Shown: positions 34,635-46,770 of the stretch, piece by piece
Layout: each line of letters begins with the position of its first letter
Numbering within the stretch: position 1 is the stretch's first letter
Source: Thozetella sp. PMI_491
Taxonomy: Eukaryota; Ascomycota; Sordariomycetes; Chaetosphaeriales; Chaetosphaeriaceae
Direction of reading: 5' to 3'
Length of the DNA: 64,000 nt
Assembly (NCBI GenBank): GCA_021432635.1
Contig: MU270068.1
Span: 1 to 64,000, forward strand
Program-made: the position numbers and the translations under genes
Notes under the pieces: generated by a model
The model's input: only the letters and a program-made list of their open reading frames with translations
What the model was told of the DNA's origin: nothing
Database searches by the model: none

Positions 34635-35973
34635 ATGGCGGCCACAACAGACACCAGCAACTACAAGTTGAACCACTCGATGTGAGTGCCTGGTCAATTG
34701 GCCTACATTTGAGCCTTGCTCGCTGAGAGACTAACCTCTCCAGGATCCGTGTCAAGGATCCGAAGGAGTCGGGTACGAGCAACTTTTCTCCTCCCATACC
34801 CCCCATGGCCTCCGGCTGACGCAGGTTTCCGCCACAGTCAAATTCTATGAGTTCCTAGGGATGAAGCTTCTCAAAAGGCTCGAGTTTCCCGAGGCCAAGT
34901 TTGACCTGTACTTCCTGGGCTACGACTCGCCCAAGGCCGTCTCGAGCGGCAACAACCTCTGGGACCGCGAGGGTTTGATCGAGCTGACACACAACTACGG
35001 CACCGAGAGCGACCCTGCCTACAAGATCAACAACGGAAATTCCGAACCGCATCGTGGCTTTGGTCACACCTGCATCAGCGTGGACAATCTGCAGGCGGCG
35101 TGCCAGCGGATCGAGGACGCCGGGTATAGGTTCCAGAAGAAGCTGACAGATGGTCGGATGAGGCACATCGCCTTCGTCCTGGATCCCGATGGGTACTGGG
35201 TCGAGGTTATCGGGCAGCAGCCTTCGGAAGCGACCGAGGGGATCAAAGAGACGGCTCTAGAGACATATCGGATGGTGAATCTCTGCGTCCTGTTTCCCTC
35301 AGGGGGGTGGGCTATCGGCTAACAAGGCATTGAGACAGAACCATACCATGATTCGCGTCAAGGACGCCGAGAAGTCGCTCAAGTTCTACCAGGAAGCGCT
35401 GGGCATGTCCCTATTCCGCACATCGGAGAACGAAAAGGCCGCCTTCAACTTGTACTTCCTCGGCTACCCCGGCACGCAGGGCGAGCCGGTCGCCGGTGCC
35501 AGCACGGCCAACCGTGAGGGACTCCTAGAGCTAACGTGGAACTATGGTACCGAGAAGGATGATAACTTCAAGTACCACAACGGGAACGATGAGCCTCAGG
35601 GCTTCGGTCATCTCTGTAAGTTTGTCCCTCGCGGGCGAAGATACACTACAGGAGCATGCTGACGGCTCGGATAGGTGTCACCGTCGATAACCTCGACGCC
35701 GCCTGCGCGAGGCTTGAGTCGCTAAATGTCAACTGGAAGAAGAGACTGACGGACGGACGCATGAAGAACGTGGCCTTCGTCCTGGACCCCGATGGTTATT
35801 GGGTCGAGATTGTTCAGGTTCGTAAGCCTTGTTTCGCAGCTGATTTCTTCCTTTTGGTATACGTCTCACGAGCACTGCTTCCGAGACATACTCCGAAGCA
35901 CACACGTAAAAGGCAATTATTGACTGAGGGATCCGGACAGAATGAGCGGTTTGCTGGCAAGGACAACTTTTAG
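34635..35973 (+). CDS. GLO1: Lactoylglutathione lyase (glyoxalase I), two-domain
   Basis: Converts the hemithioacetal of methylglyoxal and glutathione to S-lactoylglutathione in the cytosol; the first step of methylglyoxal detoxification. Six exons are in phase: 34635-34681, 34744-34772, 34838-35274, 35339-35615, 35675-35817 and 35941-35973 (321 aa). Two tandem VOC domains, as in the fungal enzyme, each carry a full metal-ligand set. Domain 1 has NHSMIRVKD (His), IELTHNYG (Glu), RGFGHTCIS (His) and DGYWVEVIG (Glu). Domain 2 has NHTMIRVKD, LELTWNYG, QGFGHLCVT and DGYWVEIVQ. Both sites look intact. Exon 2 is only 29 bases. The last intron appears to use donor GTTCGT at 35818, giving the C-terminus NERFAGKDNF; the alternative GTAAGC four bases later would lead at once to a stop. 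Confidence 0.93.
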
Positions 35974-37046
35974 AGGGCTTTGGTCGTGAGAGGACATAAC
36001 AGGCCCGTCAGACCCAAAGCACACCCGCGCTTGTGGATCGGAGTGGAAGCTCAAAGTCAGCATATGCCTAGGCGTGCGTAACCACTCCCATGGTGCCGCT
36101 GGCTTTATCGCCCCCGTGCGTGGTGCTCCCTGACCACTTCTAGCCAGAGCCACGTATCTAGATGCTTTGTGTAGCGCGATATGTCCCCTCGCCATCTACA
36201 TGCCACTCAATACATTGACTCCCTTGCCCACAACCCCCGGTTGCTCACCCATGGGGATGCTGGAACCTAATCCTCCTTCCCCGCCAAGCACGAGAGCGCC
36301 TGATCCTATGGCTGCTCCTCTGTCACATAGCGTTCTATTGGGCAGCCGGTGAACGTAGCCTGCATTAGCAGAACGTGGGGGAGGCGGGGTTTCTACTAAG
36401 AAAGGTCCCCTCACCCCTCACAGCTCTGTACGCCCTGTATGACCGCCTGGCACCAGGGGCCATCGTTATAGGCTGGTTCAGCCGGCAGAGTCGTCATTGC
36501 TTCCGGCCCCCAGCTATCCTGCGCCCTGTTAGTGGAGGGTACTTCTCTTACAACATAGAATGACAAGGCGTGGCTCCCTTCGCGCAGGCGCTTGCAGGTG
36601 CCTCAGAAGAGAGCGATGTCGCTCCTCTGCGCACGTCGCGGCAAGCGTGGCACCCTCAGAGATGACATCGGTCTGCAAGATCGGCCCCTTGGCTCCTCCC
36701 CGAACTTCTGCTCCCACTTCTCCTAGCCTTGGACCTGGCTTTCTCCTTGTATGCCCATTGGCCGCGCCTCCGATGTCGTGCTCTCCTTGTTCCGCCGTTG
36801 GCTCATCGGTGAACTCGGGCTTTCCCTCGTGGCCGATGGGCTAGATGTTTACTTATAGGAGAAGCCGCGCTCCTAGCTCGCGTGCCGCTCCGGCCTTGGC
36901 AATCTGTGACATGCATACATAGCAGCGGTGCTTTGATTCGAAGTGCCTGAGCTCTCCGTTTTCAAGACCTGCTAATTGTTTCTTGCGCCACCCTTGGGAA
37001 TCATATCCTTCTTAACACCGACAGCCGAGGGTGTTTATTACCGAAA
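35974..37046. other. Intergenic, no gene seen
   Basis: Spacer between glyoxalase I and phosphoglycerate dehydrogenase. Short frames only; the right end is the promoter and leader of the dehydrogenase. Confidence 0.55.
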
Positions 37047-38902
37047 ATGGCGCCTTCTGCTACTACAGATCGGGAAACCCTCTCCCAGACGTCCTCCGGG
37101 TTCGTCGACGATCGGCCCCGGATACTGGTTCCTGAAAAAGTCTCACCAGATGGCCTTGCCAAACTCGCGGAGAAGTACATTGTCGACAACCGCAAAGGAT
37201 TGACTCCGGAAGAGCTCATTGAACTAATCCCCTCCTATCACGGACTAATTGTCCGATCGGAGACTAAAGTCACCGCTGCGGTCCTGTCTGCAGGCCGCAA
37301 GCTCCGCGTCGTTGCACGGGCCGGTGTTGGTGTAGACAACATTGACGTGAATGCCGCTACAGCGAATGGTATCATTGGTAAGCTTCCGTCCTCCACCCGA
37401 GCCGTGTGTTGCCCTGGTAGCGCAAGCGTAGGTGATTCTGATTATCTCATGTCACAGTTGTGAACTCGCCGAGCGGAAACATTACAGCAGCGGCCGAGCA
37501 CACTATTGCGCTTCTCCTGGCTACGGCACGCAACATTGGGCGGGCAGACACTTCTCTCAAGGAAGAAAAATGGGAACGAAGCAAGCTCGTCGGCATTGAA
37601 GTTGGCAGAAAAGTTCTCGGAGTCATCGGACTGGGCAAGGTTGGCTTCAAGGTGGCTCGGATGGCCATCGGGCTAGGAATGACGGTAAAAGCGCTTGACC
37701 CGTATGCCAGCCCTGATCTCGCCAAGCAGGCTGGGGTTGAGCTGGTCGAGAATCTGGGCGAGCTGCTCCCGGTCGTGGACTTCCTCACCATCCACACCCC
37801 ACTGCTGGCGAGCACGCTCAACCTGCTAGGCGAGGATGAGTTCCAGACGATGAAAAAGACAGTACGCGTCCTCAACGTCGCAAGGGGCGGAGTCTACAAT
37901 GAAGATGCCCTTCTCAAGGCTCTCGACGAAGGTTGGGTCGCGGGAGCCGGACTGGACGTCTTCACGTCCGAGCCGCCTCAGCCAGGTTCTACCGCCTCAC
38001 GCCTCGCAGCGCACCCAAGGGTAGTTGCCACGCCGCATCTGGGCGCCAGCACGGTCGAAGCCCAGGAGAACGTCTCGCTGGACGTCTGCCAGCAGGTGTT
38101 GGAGATCCTCTCTGGGGGCCTGCCCACAGCTGCGGTCAACGCCCCGCTCATTCTTCCCGAAGAGTATCGCAAGCTGCAGCCATTTGTGCGCCTCATTGAG
38201 CGGATGGGCAGCTTGTACACGCAACACTTTGTGGGTGCCAAGGGTGGCAAGCTGGGCGGCCGACGGTTTGAGTTGGAGTATCGCGGCGAGCTCGCCGCTA
38301 TCAAAAACAGCCGCCCGCTCTTCGCAGCCCTCGTCAAGGGCCTAGTGAGCTCCATCAGCGACGCTGGCGGACGGGATGTGAACATTGTCAACGCGACATA
38401 CATCGCAAAAGACAAGGGCATCGCCATCGACGAAAAGCACGTGGGGGATCCGGGCACCCTGGTATACGCCAGCCAGGTGGCATTGCGCACGCGCTCGGCG
38501 GACGGCGGTACCGAGCAGGTCATCGAAGGGTTCGTGTCCGGGAACAGCTTCTATATTTCTAAACTGGACCGGTTCAGCGCCAACTTCACTCCCGAAGGCA
38601 CCCTGCTAGTGCTCCACAATTATGACCAGCCCGGCAAGATCGGCAATGTCGGGATGGTATTGGGCAAGCACGGCATCAACATCAACTTCATGCAGGTCGC
38701 CAGTGTCGAGCTGGAGGAGAAGCTGGGCAGAGTGCGGGCTGGCGTGGACGGGCCCGTCGGGGAAGGGGACAAGGCGGGCAACGGACAGGCGGCGAACGAA
38801 GCCCTGATGATCCTAGGCGTTGACGGGCAAGTAACCAAGGAAGTGCTGGAGGAACTGGGCCAAGCTGAGGGCATACTGAATGTGAGCCTGGTCACCCTAT
38901 GA
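37047..38902 (+). CDS. D-3-phosphoglycerate dehydrogenase (serine biosynthesis)
   Basis: Cytosolic NAD-dependent enzyme that oxidises 3-phosphoglycerate to 3-phosphohydroxypyruvate, the first step of serine synthesis. Two exons, 37047-37377 and 37458-38902 (591 aa), phase 1. The N-terminal segment has PRILVPEKVSPDGLAKLAE and GLIVRSETKV. The substrate/catalytic region has VVARAGVGVDNIDV. The nucleotide fold has VLGVIGLGKVG. Further catalytic motifs are LNVARGGVYNEDAL (Arg), AGLDVFTSEPP (Glu) and VVATPHLGAST (catalytic His). After about residue 350 comes an intervening ASB-like domain (ELEYRGELAAIK, VNIVNATYIAKDKGI). The C-terminal ACT-like domain (LLVLHNYDQPGKIGNVGMVLGKHGINI) is expected to bind serine for feedback inhibition. 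It is closer in length to the long bacterial/plant form (type 1) than to the roughly 470-residue yeast Ser3/Ser33. All motifs are intact. Confidence 0.93.
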
Positions 38903-40519
38903 GGGGTTGTTGACGCCGACGTTGCTCTCGGCCATTGCCATAATACAAATAACAAATAAAGACCGTTGCGGTGGACAAGGGGTTTGTTGTGGTAGCAAAC
39001 CTGATGACGGCGGTCTTCGCCTTGTAGGGGAACCCATGTAATGGCGTTGTGCGCTACTCACTGTACCTACTTGCTGCGACGAGATAGCACTGCCATCAGT
39101 TATTAGCGTGCGTAGAAAGGGTGGAGCACACACTATTGTTCCCTCTGAACTACTGCTCCTTTCCCTCTGGACCTGGCCGACTCGAGCCCGCCCCCCGCTC
39201 CCGGTGCTGTTGGCCGCTAGGGACTTGCAGAATCGAACCGGCGCCACAGCGGATGCAAGATCCATGTCGGTGGATTCGAAGAGCTCGAGCCGGAGTGTCC
39301 ACGCGATGTATAGGGGATTACGAAGACCCTCAAACCTCCCTAGCTTGTTGCCCTAATGGGCCGCAAAGGGGCAATCCGACCAACCATAGCGAGCATTTTC
39401 ATATTGAGTAAGCGCGCCCGCTGCTGAAAGAGTAGGTAATTCGTCAAGCTCCACAAGAATACGTGCTCGAGGCCATGGAATCCACTGCCAGCCAGCAACG
39501 TGCTAATTCGTACAAGAACATATCATATATAGCAGTCGCATCCCTGTACACACCCTAACATGCCCTAACATTACCTACTATTCCGTACCCCATTGTACGT
39601 TAGAAGAGCAACTCCCGGGAGATCTCGGCACTGACGCCCAAAGAGGCCATCGACGGCGATTCATCCAAGGTGAGACATGGAGCGAATGTAAACCCGCTAT
39701 CACGCGTTTGGGACCTGGCCAACTGGCTTTGCTGGATTGAGGCCGCATCACTTATTAGTCTCCCTTGCCGGGGCAGCGATTGACCCCAAAGGGTCTGGGC
39801 AAGCCGGCCTGCCAGCTGTCCGCCGAGCCAAAGCCCTGGGCACGATTTCACCCGTGCTCTTGGCGACCTTGCGCTTGGCCACCCTCGGCGGGCGACGGAG
39901 CAGGCGCGAGGGAAGAGGGGAGAGGCATGGCGCGAGATCGGTCGGGCCTTGTAGGCTGCTCCCTCCATGCAAAGTGATCATTCCTCGAGGACCGCGCTGG
40001 AAATGGCAAGTGAGCACGCACGCACACGCTGCCTCTGTCTCAATTCCATTGCTAGCGGGGCGGAAGCTGAGACCTCCGCTGGGGAGCATGGGCATGGGAG
40101 GCAAAGGCCCCCAGACTGCGGCTGGGCACCTGCAGTGGGAACCGTTTGTCAATTGGGTGTTGTGGTTGGCCCACTGAGGGGTCGCTTGACCAGTACGAGA
40201 CCCTTTTCCCCACCCCTGGAATTAATCACTCGCTGCTTCGAGAACCCCCCGGCCCTTTCTCTCTCTCTCCTAAAGCAGCTCCGGACCGTCCAAACAACAT
40301 TTTTGTTTTTCTTCGCCCCCGTAGTTCCGCACGCCCGCCCGCCATTGTCGTCGAATCGAACCACGAAGCTTGCCTCTAGCTCATTCTGAGGAAATGAAGT
40401 GTTGAGGCTGCCCAACGAGTACTGAACCGCCGCCGGGGACATTGGACCATTGTTGGATTCCAGCTGGTGTTGCACCCACTCGCAGCTAGCCTCCCCCAGC
40501 CCAAACATTTGGCCGTGGG
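38903..40519. other. Intergenic, no gene seen
   Basis: About 1.6 kb between phosphoglycerate dehydrogenase and the CNNM protein, both on +. Frames at 39748-40152 and 40149-40652 (-) have no domain. An AT-richer patch lies at 39500-39600. A tRNA-like GAATCGAACC string near 39230 does not fold as a T-arm. Confidence 0.55.
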
Positions 40520-43036
40520 ATGGTGATAGCCTCGCGAACCATGGCGGCCAGCCCCCGAGCCAACGCGAGGTCGGGTGCGGCGAACGGCCTACTCGCTGCT
40601 CGGTCTGCGACAGTGGGCATTGCCCGAGTCTTGTTCGCCAGCCTGTCGTCAACCGTGGCGGCCGCGCCCATCACCGTTTTCGAGCATTACCACGATGACT
40701 ACCCAGAGGAGGAAGGCACCAGCCTCTGGGTCCTTTACGTGGCGTCAATGATCTTGGTTCTTCTCGGGGGGGCCTTCGCCGGCCTCACTATTGCGTGAGT
40801 GCCCCCCATACTTCTTCTGGTGCGCCTTGCCGCGCCGCGGCCACAAGCTAACCTATACAGTCTGATGGGACAGGACGGCATCTATCTCCAGGTGGTCTCG
40901 CGGGATCCGAACGAGCCGCAGCAGAAGAACGCGAGGAGGGTATACGATCTACTGGACAGAGGAAAGCATTGGGTCTTGGTCACGCTGCTGCTGAGCAACG
41001 TCATTGTCAACGAGACTCTGCCTGTAGTCCTCGACCGGTGCTTGGGAGGAGGTGTTGCTGCCGTGGTCGGTTCCACGTTCCTCATCGGTATATCTTCTCT
41101 TCCAGCTTGGCTTGGCTATCTAGCGTCTGACGCCTTTGCCCTTAGTAATTTTTGGCGAGATCCTTCCTCAGTCCATCTGCGTCCGCTATGGGCTCCAGAT
41201 CGGGGGGTACATGTCCAAGCCGGTACTCCTCTTGATGTACCTTTTGGCTCCGATTGCCTGGCCCACTGCGAAGCTGCTCGACTGGCTCCTCGGAGAAGAC
41301 CACGGAACTGTCTACAAGAAGAGCGGGTTGAAAACCCTCGTGACTCTGCACAAGAACCTCGGCGATGTGTCCCAGCGCCTGAACCAAGACGAGGTCACCA
41401 TCATCAGTGCCGTGCTGGACTTGAAGGAGAAGCCCGTCGCGAACGTCATGACCCCCATGGATGACGTCTTCGTCATGTGCGAGGACACGGTGCTGGATGA
41501 GAAGACGATGGATATAATTCTCTCTGCCGGATACTCGAGGATTCCCATCCACGAGAGCGGCAAGCCGACCAACTTTGTGGGGATGCTTCTCGTCAAGATT
41601 CTCATCACCTATGACCCGGAGGACTGCAGCCGTGTTCGTGATTTCCCGTTGGCCACGCTCCCCGAGACCCGTCCTGAGACTAGCTGTCTCGACATTGTCA
41701 ACTTCTTCCAAGAAGGCAAGTCGCACATGGTTCTCGTGTCCGAGTACCCGGGCGAGGACCATGGCGCGCTCGGCGTGGTGACCTTGGAAGATGTCATCGA
41801 GGAACTAATTGGAGAGTGAGTTCGGACCCCAGCGGGCACCAGCAGCCTTTGGACGTCCTAGACTAACCCGACTACAGAGAAATCATCGACGAGTCGGATG
41901 TATACATCGATGTCCACAAAGCCATTCGCCGGTTGGCGCCGGCTCCGAAAGCCAAGGTCCGCCAGACGTCCGATGACTTTGGCAAAAGCGACGACAACAC
42001 GGTTGTTGCCGACCAAGAGTACCTTGAGGGCCAAAAGAGCCCTCATGACAGAGCCGGTTCGGTCGGCACTGCTCCCACCAGCCACACCCACGCGCTGTCT
42101 AGTAGCCCGAAGGCTACGACCTTCATGATGCGCCGTAGATCGACCGGTCTAGATGGCCAAGGGGCCAAGACCGGCGTGCCCGTCCGGGCCAACATTGAAG
42201 AGATGCGACAACATCTCAAGCACCTCGGTCCCTCTAACCGGGCGACAAACCCGAAGGAGACGCGGTCTACTACAGTCAAGATCAAACCGGGTCTTCACTA
42301 CCCTCGTTCGTCGTCTGTAGACATCCTTGGAGACCGAGACGACGAAGGCGACGAGAACACCCCTCTCCTCCGGGCCCCCGTGAGCGGGAAGGACGGTATC
42401 CAGGCTCTGAGCCAGAGCTATGGGTCAGCCGCCACCTCGGACATCGCACGCATTACCTCGCCCGCTAACGCGGGTGCCCAGCCTACTGTGGCCATCGAGC
42501 CAGTAGACGATGCTTGCGAGCAAATTGATCAGGCCACTCAGACATCCACCAAGGGGAGCCAGGGCGATCTGCCCCCAGCCACGGCGTCTCGGCCGAGTAG
42601 CAGCGAGGGCAGTGGGCAAGGGACGGGAAGCAACAGCATCCCAACACCCCGCCGGATATATGTGCGCAGCGGTAGCATCACCGAGAACGTGGTCGAGTCC
42701 CGTGGCGTCCGCAAGGTGGTCCTCGAGACGACCAGCTCCCAGGACGAAGAGGACCTGGGCCTAGCGACCGGCGGCTCCGCCGGCTCGCCCGAAGTACAGA
42801 AGAGCCAGAGCAAGGCCAGCTTAGGGAGGTTATTCACCGAGCAGACGCCGGTTCCAGAGGAAGACGAAGGGGAGGCCTCGGCTGACCTCCTGAGCCCGAG
42901 CACGGAGAACGACATGTTGCTCTCTCCAACCGACGAGGCCGAGAGCAGCCAGGCGGCGCAAGGTAGCAACGGCGGCAGCAAACCGGGCAAGAAGAAGAAT
43001 CGGAGGAAGAAGCGTAGAGGTGGCGGCGGGTCCTAG
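40520..43036 (+). CDS. MAM3: CNNM/CorC-family (MAM3-like) membrane protein with CBS pair
   Basis: Probable divalent-metal transporter or sensor related to yeast Mam3 (vacuolar, manganese and magnesium handling) and human CNNM. Four exons are in phase: 40520-40794, 40861-41087, 41146-41815 and 41878-43036 (776 aa). An N-terminal signal/anchor-like region ([19 protein letters not shown]) precedes an acidic loop. The DUF21 transmembrane domain follows: [78 protein letters not shown]. The CBS pair has [32 protein letters not shown] and [24 protein letters not shown]. The last about 360 residues are a disordered Ser/Thr-rich cytosolic tail ending in a very basic [15 protein letters not shown]. The ATG at 40541 (ACCATGG context) may be the true start, 7 codons later. 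It is followed on the same strand by the TCO89-like gene. Confidence 0.92.
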
Positions 43037-44335
43037 TACATCTCAGGACTGACGGCGTGTCGTGCGTCATTAACCAACCATGTTGGGGAACCACAATCGC
43101 AATCTTGAAGAGTAGCAGTAGAGCGTTCTCTAGAGAGATATCGCGGCAGATATCGCTAGCTAGCCAGCGGAGCAGAGCCAATGCTGTAATACGAATTATG
43201 CCTATCCCATCCCATCGCGTTCCCATCGCGTTCCCATCCCTGTCTCTGCGCGTCTTTGTTCGCCTGTAGCAGGCGGTCTTGTTTCACCAAGTTAGGGCAA
43301 TGCTTGACACCTACTCCGCAAGTGCGCGGCGGGGGGCTACAGGGCTGCACTACGTCAAGCAAGGTTGGGGTGGCGCCTAGACTAAGGCAAGGCAGCTTGG
43401 CTTGGCTTGGGAAGCCCCCAAAGCCCGCACACCGGATCCGGCGCCTGCTGTACGTGTAGAAGCTTGATCGAGGTGCGGCCGTGATGTAGTATTGCCGTGT
43501 CTCGTGACACGAGGGAGGAGGACAGAGGAGTGTCACTTGCATATCGCACTCTCGGTTGGCCGCAATCTGCCTGGCGGCTTAGGGCGGCTTCGGAATGGTG
43601 AACGGCATCGGAGACGAGCATGCCGGAAGTTGAAGCAACTGTGGAGACTCGGTCGAGGTGTCGAGCCAATCAGCGCGGCCAACCGGTCTCTTAGTTCCCG
43701 CGATGGGCCTTTGGGCCCCGACGAACAGCAGTAACGGGCTAGAGCCGAGGGTTTGCGGAAGTGCTGTGGTGAATCATGCCCAGGTCCTCTTTTTGAACTT
43801 TCACCAAGGTTCTCCCTCGAGAAGTCTGAACTGTCCGCTGCGTTGTGGCCGATCTGGATCTGCCTCAACTCGTCGCGCCTTCGATCCGGCACCCCGCGCA
43901 GGACGGCCAGTACGGACGTGCAATCCGCGCTGCACCAAACGGCACCACGGCCAGTGACGCCCTTTTGTTTTCCCTCACCGCATTCCGATCGCATGCAACC
44001 CGCGCCCGGCTCCCCCGCGTGCTACCACACAGGAAAAAGCAATTCGGCAGACATTGGCCTCCGCCAACTGCCCAATCTCAGACCAGGGTCATCGACCAGA
44101 CCCCAGGACGGGACACACAGCATCCTAGTTGCGCCATCGCCCACCCCCGCCGGGGACAGCCGCCGCCCGCGCTTCCCGTGTTGTGAGGAAGGGAGGCAGG
44201 GAAGGGTGCGGGAAACCTGTCAGAGGGGACTTTTGAGCTAAGGGCCTGGGCTGCCACACCGCCTGGCCGCGCAGGGTGTTGTTCGGGGAAGGCAGGAATA
44301 AGCAACGCCCTCGCACCTTCCTTCCGTTGCCCAGA
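43037..44335. other. Intergenic, no gene seen
   Basis: About 1.3 kb between the MAM3-like and TCO89-like genes. Overlapping frames on both strands around 43530-44240 are without domains. A tandem CCCATCGCGTT duplication lies at about 43210-43235. Confidence 0.5.
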
Positions 44336-46138
44336 ATGGCCAGAGACAGAGACACCGATTCATCGGGCACCAGCCAATCAAAACGGGCTTCGCTCAACCG
44401 CCTCAGCAGCGACCTGCAGCTCTACCAAGTCGGTGACGCACCACAATCGCAACATCACTCGCATCACCACCGGCCCAAGTCCCAAAAGCACGTCGTCGGC
44501 GGTGGAACCGGAGGCCGGCTGCACGCCAGGGTACCGTCGTCTAAAGCATTGCACAAACACCATGCCACATCTTCCACCACCAAGTTGACCCGCCGAGCTT
44601 CGTCACCGTCCCCCGAGCGAAGACCAACTCCTGCCCATCGCCGCTCGACCTCGGACGTCAAGCTCAGCCGCGACCCGTCCTCCTCTAACCTTAAGAAGAA
44701 CTCTTCGCACGGTCACCTCCCGCGAAACCGATCCACCCCCAGCATCGTCAAGAAGGCCAAGCCTCAGCCCAATCCGACCGAAGCACCCCGATCCTCCCCC
44801 AACGCGGCTCAGAGCAAACGACCCAACGCCGCATCTAAGGTCCACTTTGACATCGGAGACGACGAGCCCGGCGACGACGGCGAGCCAGAGGACGAGTGGG
44901 TAGATGCCAGCAACTCGGCCTCTCCCCATCTCTCGCGCCGTAGTTCCGTCGCCCAGAGCCATTCCCTCCCGTCCAACCTGACGAAGACCGAGACGGTCGA
45001 GCCTGAAGACGAACCGGAGCAAACCTCCGCCGACGAGCCAGGGCCTCTGCCCGAGACCACCGCCCACAGCCTGACGCGACGCATCTTGCAGAGAGTCCCC
45101 TCTCAGGGGACCGTCGTCCCGCCCACTATGTTCACCGAGAACGTTTCGGCGCGGCCGCCATCCTCGCGCCAGGAGTCGCCCGACTCGGAGCGCGACGCGC
45201 CCTCGGCTGTCGCCGTCCGCCGCGTTAATGGTGATGGCCGCCCCGGCAGCAGCGGTCGTGAACAGCTCACGTCGCGCTTCGTCGGCAACGGCAGCCAGAT
45301 CACAGGATCCGGGGCCGCCGGCGACTCGTTCCTGAACAAGGCTCGCCCAGCCCGCCCCGCCACGAACGGTAAGACTGAGAGCAATGGCAACCCGCCCCGA
45401 CGGCCACGGTCCATGGTGGACTTGGGCCAGGCGCAGAACGACCACGCGCGTGGGCCGCGCGAAGCCCCCGCCCCCGCCAGCCGGGATTCGGATCTGACCG
45501 ACGAGGAAGATGGCGGCGGGCTGGTGTCTGGCGGCTCGCGACGGACAGGATTCCCAAGAGAGTTGAACAGAACTCAGCAAAAGTTGAACCTCCAGCGTGC
45601 GAGCTCTACCCTCGAGACGGCCCCTCCCCACCCTATCGGCCTGGGTGGTGTCCCAGTCTCGGCAAGTTCAATGCTGAACGGCGGGTACGGCTCCGGAGAC
45701 CCAAGACTAGGCAAGGCCATGGAGAGGACTGGAATGGAGTATCTCGTCGTGCGGCGCTACCAGAACCCAGTCGCTCGGTCGCTCGCCCGCTTGAACCAGC
45801 TCCCAGGTGCGAACAAGAACCGCCAGATCCCTCGACCAGGGACGGGCCACTCGCGGACGGACTCTGGTCAGTTTGGACGGCCCGCCTCCATCAACGAGGA
45901 CCCCCGCGACCCCCACATGGCCGCCATGATGAACGCCCAAGGCACCCACACGCCACGCCACGCCCGCTCGGCTGTACGCCTCAACGGCTCCACAGCGGGC
46001 TTCGAGGCAGACGGGCTCCACGACAGTCATCGCCTGAGCGGCTCGAGCCTGGTAGACGGCGAGGAAGATGCCGGGACGGTCGCGTTGCTGCGGAACATGT
46101 GGGACAAGAACATGGATCTGAGCGCCAGCCAGGACTAG
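44336..46138 (+). CDS. Disordered protein, probable TORC1 subunit TCO89-like
   Basis: Single-exon frame of 600 aa. It is Ser/Pro/Arg-rich almost throughout. Islands of conserved-looking sequence are SKRASLNRLSSDLQLYQVGD near the N-terminus, the acidic block VHFDIGDDEPGDD..DEWVDASNS, TRRILQRVPSQGTVVPPTMFT, SRFVGNGSQI, TGFPRELNRTQQKLNLQRASS, and a helical YLVVRRYQNPVARSLARLNQL. The C-terminus is VALLRNMWDKNMDLSASQD. The 'RTQQKLNLQR' island plus 'DEWV(D/E)AS' is what I associate with the fungal TCO89 family, a vacuole-associated TORC1 component needed for nutrient signalling; I am moderately sure. It has many potential phosphosites. The frame is open to an earlier ATG at 44276, but the 44336 start gives the cleaner N-terminus. 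Confidence 0.65.
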   Translation: MARDRDTDSSGTSQSKRASLNRLSSDLQLYQVGDAPQSQHHSHHHRPKSQKHVVGGGTGGRLHARVPSSKALHKHHATSSTTKLTRRASSPSPERRPTPAHRRSTSDVKLSRDPSSSNLKKNSSHGHLPRNRSTPSIVKKAKPQPNPTEAPRSSPNAAQSKRPNAASKVHFDIGDDEPGDDGEPEDEWVDASNSASPHLSRRSSVAQSHSLPSNLTKTETVEPEDEPEQTSADEPGPLPETTAHSLTRRILQRVPSQGTVVPPTMFTENVSARPPSSRQESPDSERDAPSAVAVRRVNGDGRPGSSGREQLTSRFVGNGSQITGSGAAGDSFLNKARPARPATNGKTESNGNPPRRPRSMVDLGQAQNDHARGPREAPAPASRDSDLTDEEDGGGLVSGGSRRTGFPRELNRTQQKLNLQRASSTLETAPPHPIGLGGVPVSASSMLNGGYGSGDPRLGKAMERTGMEYLVVRRYQNPVARSLARLNQLPGANKNRQIPRPGTGHSRTDSGQFGRPASINEDPRDPHMAAMMNAQGTHTPRHARSAVRLNGSTAGFEADGLHDSHRLSGSSLVDGEEDAGTVALLRNMWDKNMDLSASQD

Positions 46139-46770
46139 GAGACTGACAGGAGGGATCCAGACGGCGAATCTCAGCCGGAGAGTGTGGCTGGGAAGATATC
46201 GATGTTGGACGAAGGCGGCCCACCACCGTCTTTGCTCTGGGAGGTGTGGCGAGCAAGCAGGGCATATACGGAGGAAGCGCACAGCAGATTGGTGTGAAAT
46301 TTGCACGAAACCGGCGTTACAACAGGCAGACATGACAAGGTACGGGATGGGGTCCGACTTGACGAGGACCGGTCAGCATAGAAACCCGGTTGGGGACAAA
46401 AACACATGTCGTTTTGATTCAGGGGCTCTTTTTCAGGGATCTGAGACCGGGGAAGAATGACGACTTATGACTTTTCTCAAGTACGATATTCTCAGGGCTG
46501 TGTCTATTAGCTTCTCTTGCCAGACTGTATCTTCATCTTGGACGAGTTAGCTAAGAGCTGTTGCTATATATGTATATAATACAGTTTGGTTGTGGCAGGC
46601 CTCAGTCTACATGGTTAAGACTCGAAGCCATGGTATTGCAATAGCGAGAACTCGGTCTCGCGCTGCCGTGAAACTATCTATGCCCACTGCAGAAAAATTT
46701 CTCGATCTTGGAGACCGAGAACCTGTGTCTCTTTGAGTCGACAAGGCCGGCCCTAGTTAGAAGCCTTCCC
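46139..46770. other. Convergent 3' spacer, no gene seen
   Basis: About 630 bases between the stops of the TCO89-like gene (+) and the cyclodeaminase-like gene (-). The stretch near 46560-46580 is AT-rich (TATATATGTATATAATAC) and may hold a polyadenylation signal. Confidence 0.5.

Noticed and set aside
39210..39260. tRNA-like string GAATCGAACC
   Set aside because: The bases flanking the loop do not form a T-stem on either strand, and no acceptor or D-arm partner is in range.
44603..45631. 342-codon open frame on the - strand
   Set aside because: It is the antisense shadow of the TCO89-like gene; GC-rich codons keep the reverse frame open. No domain and poor composition.
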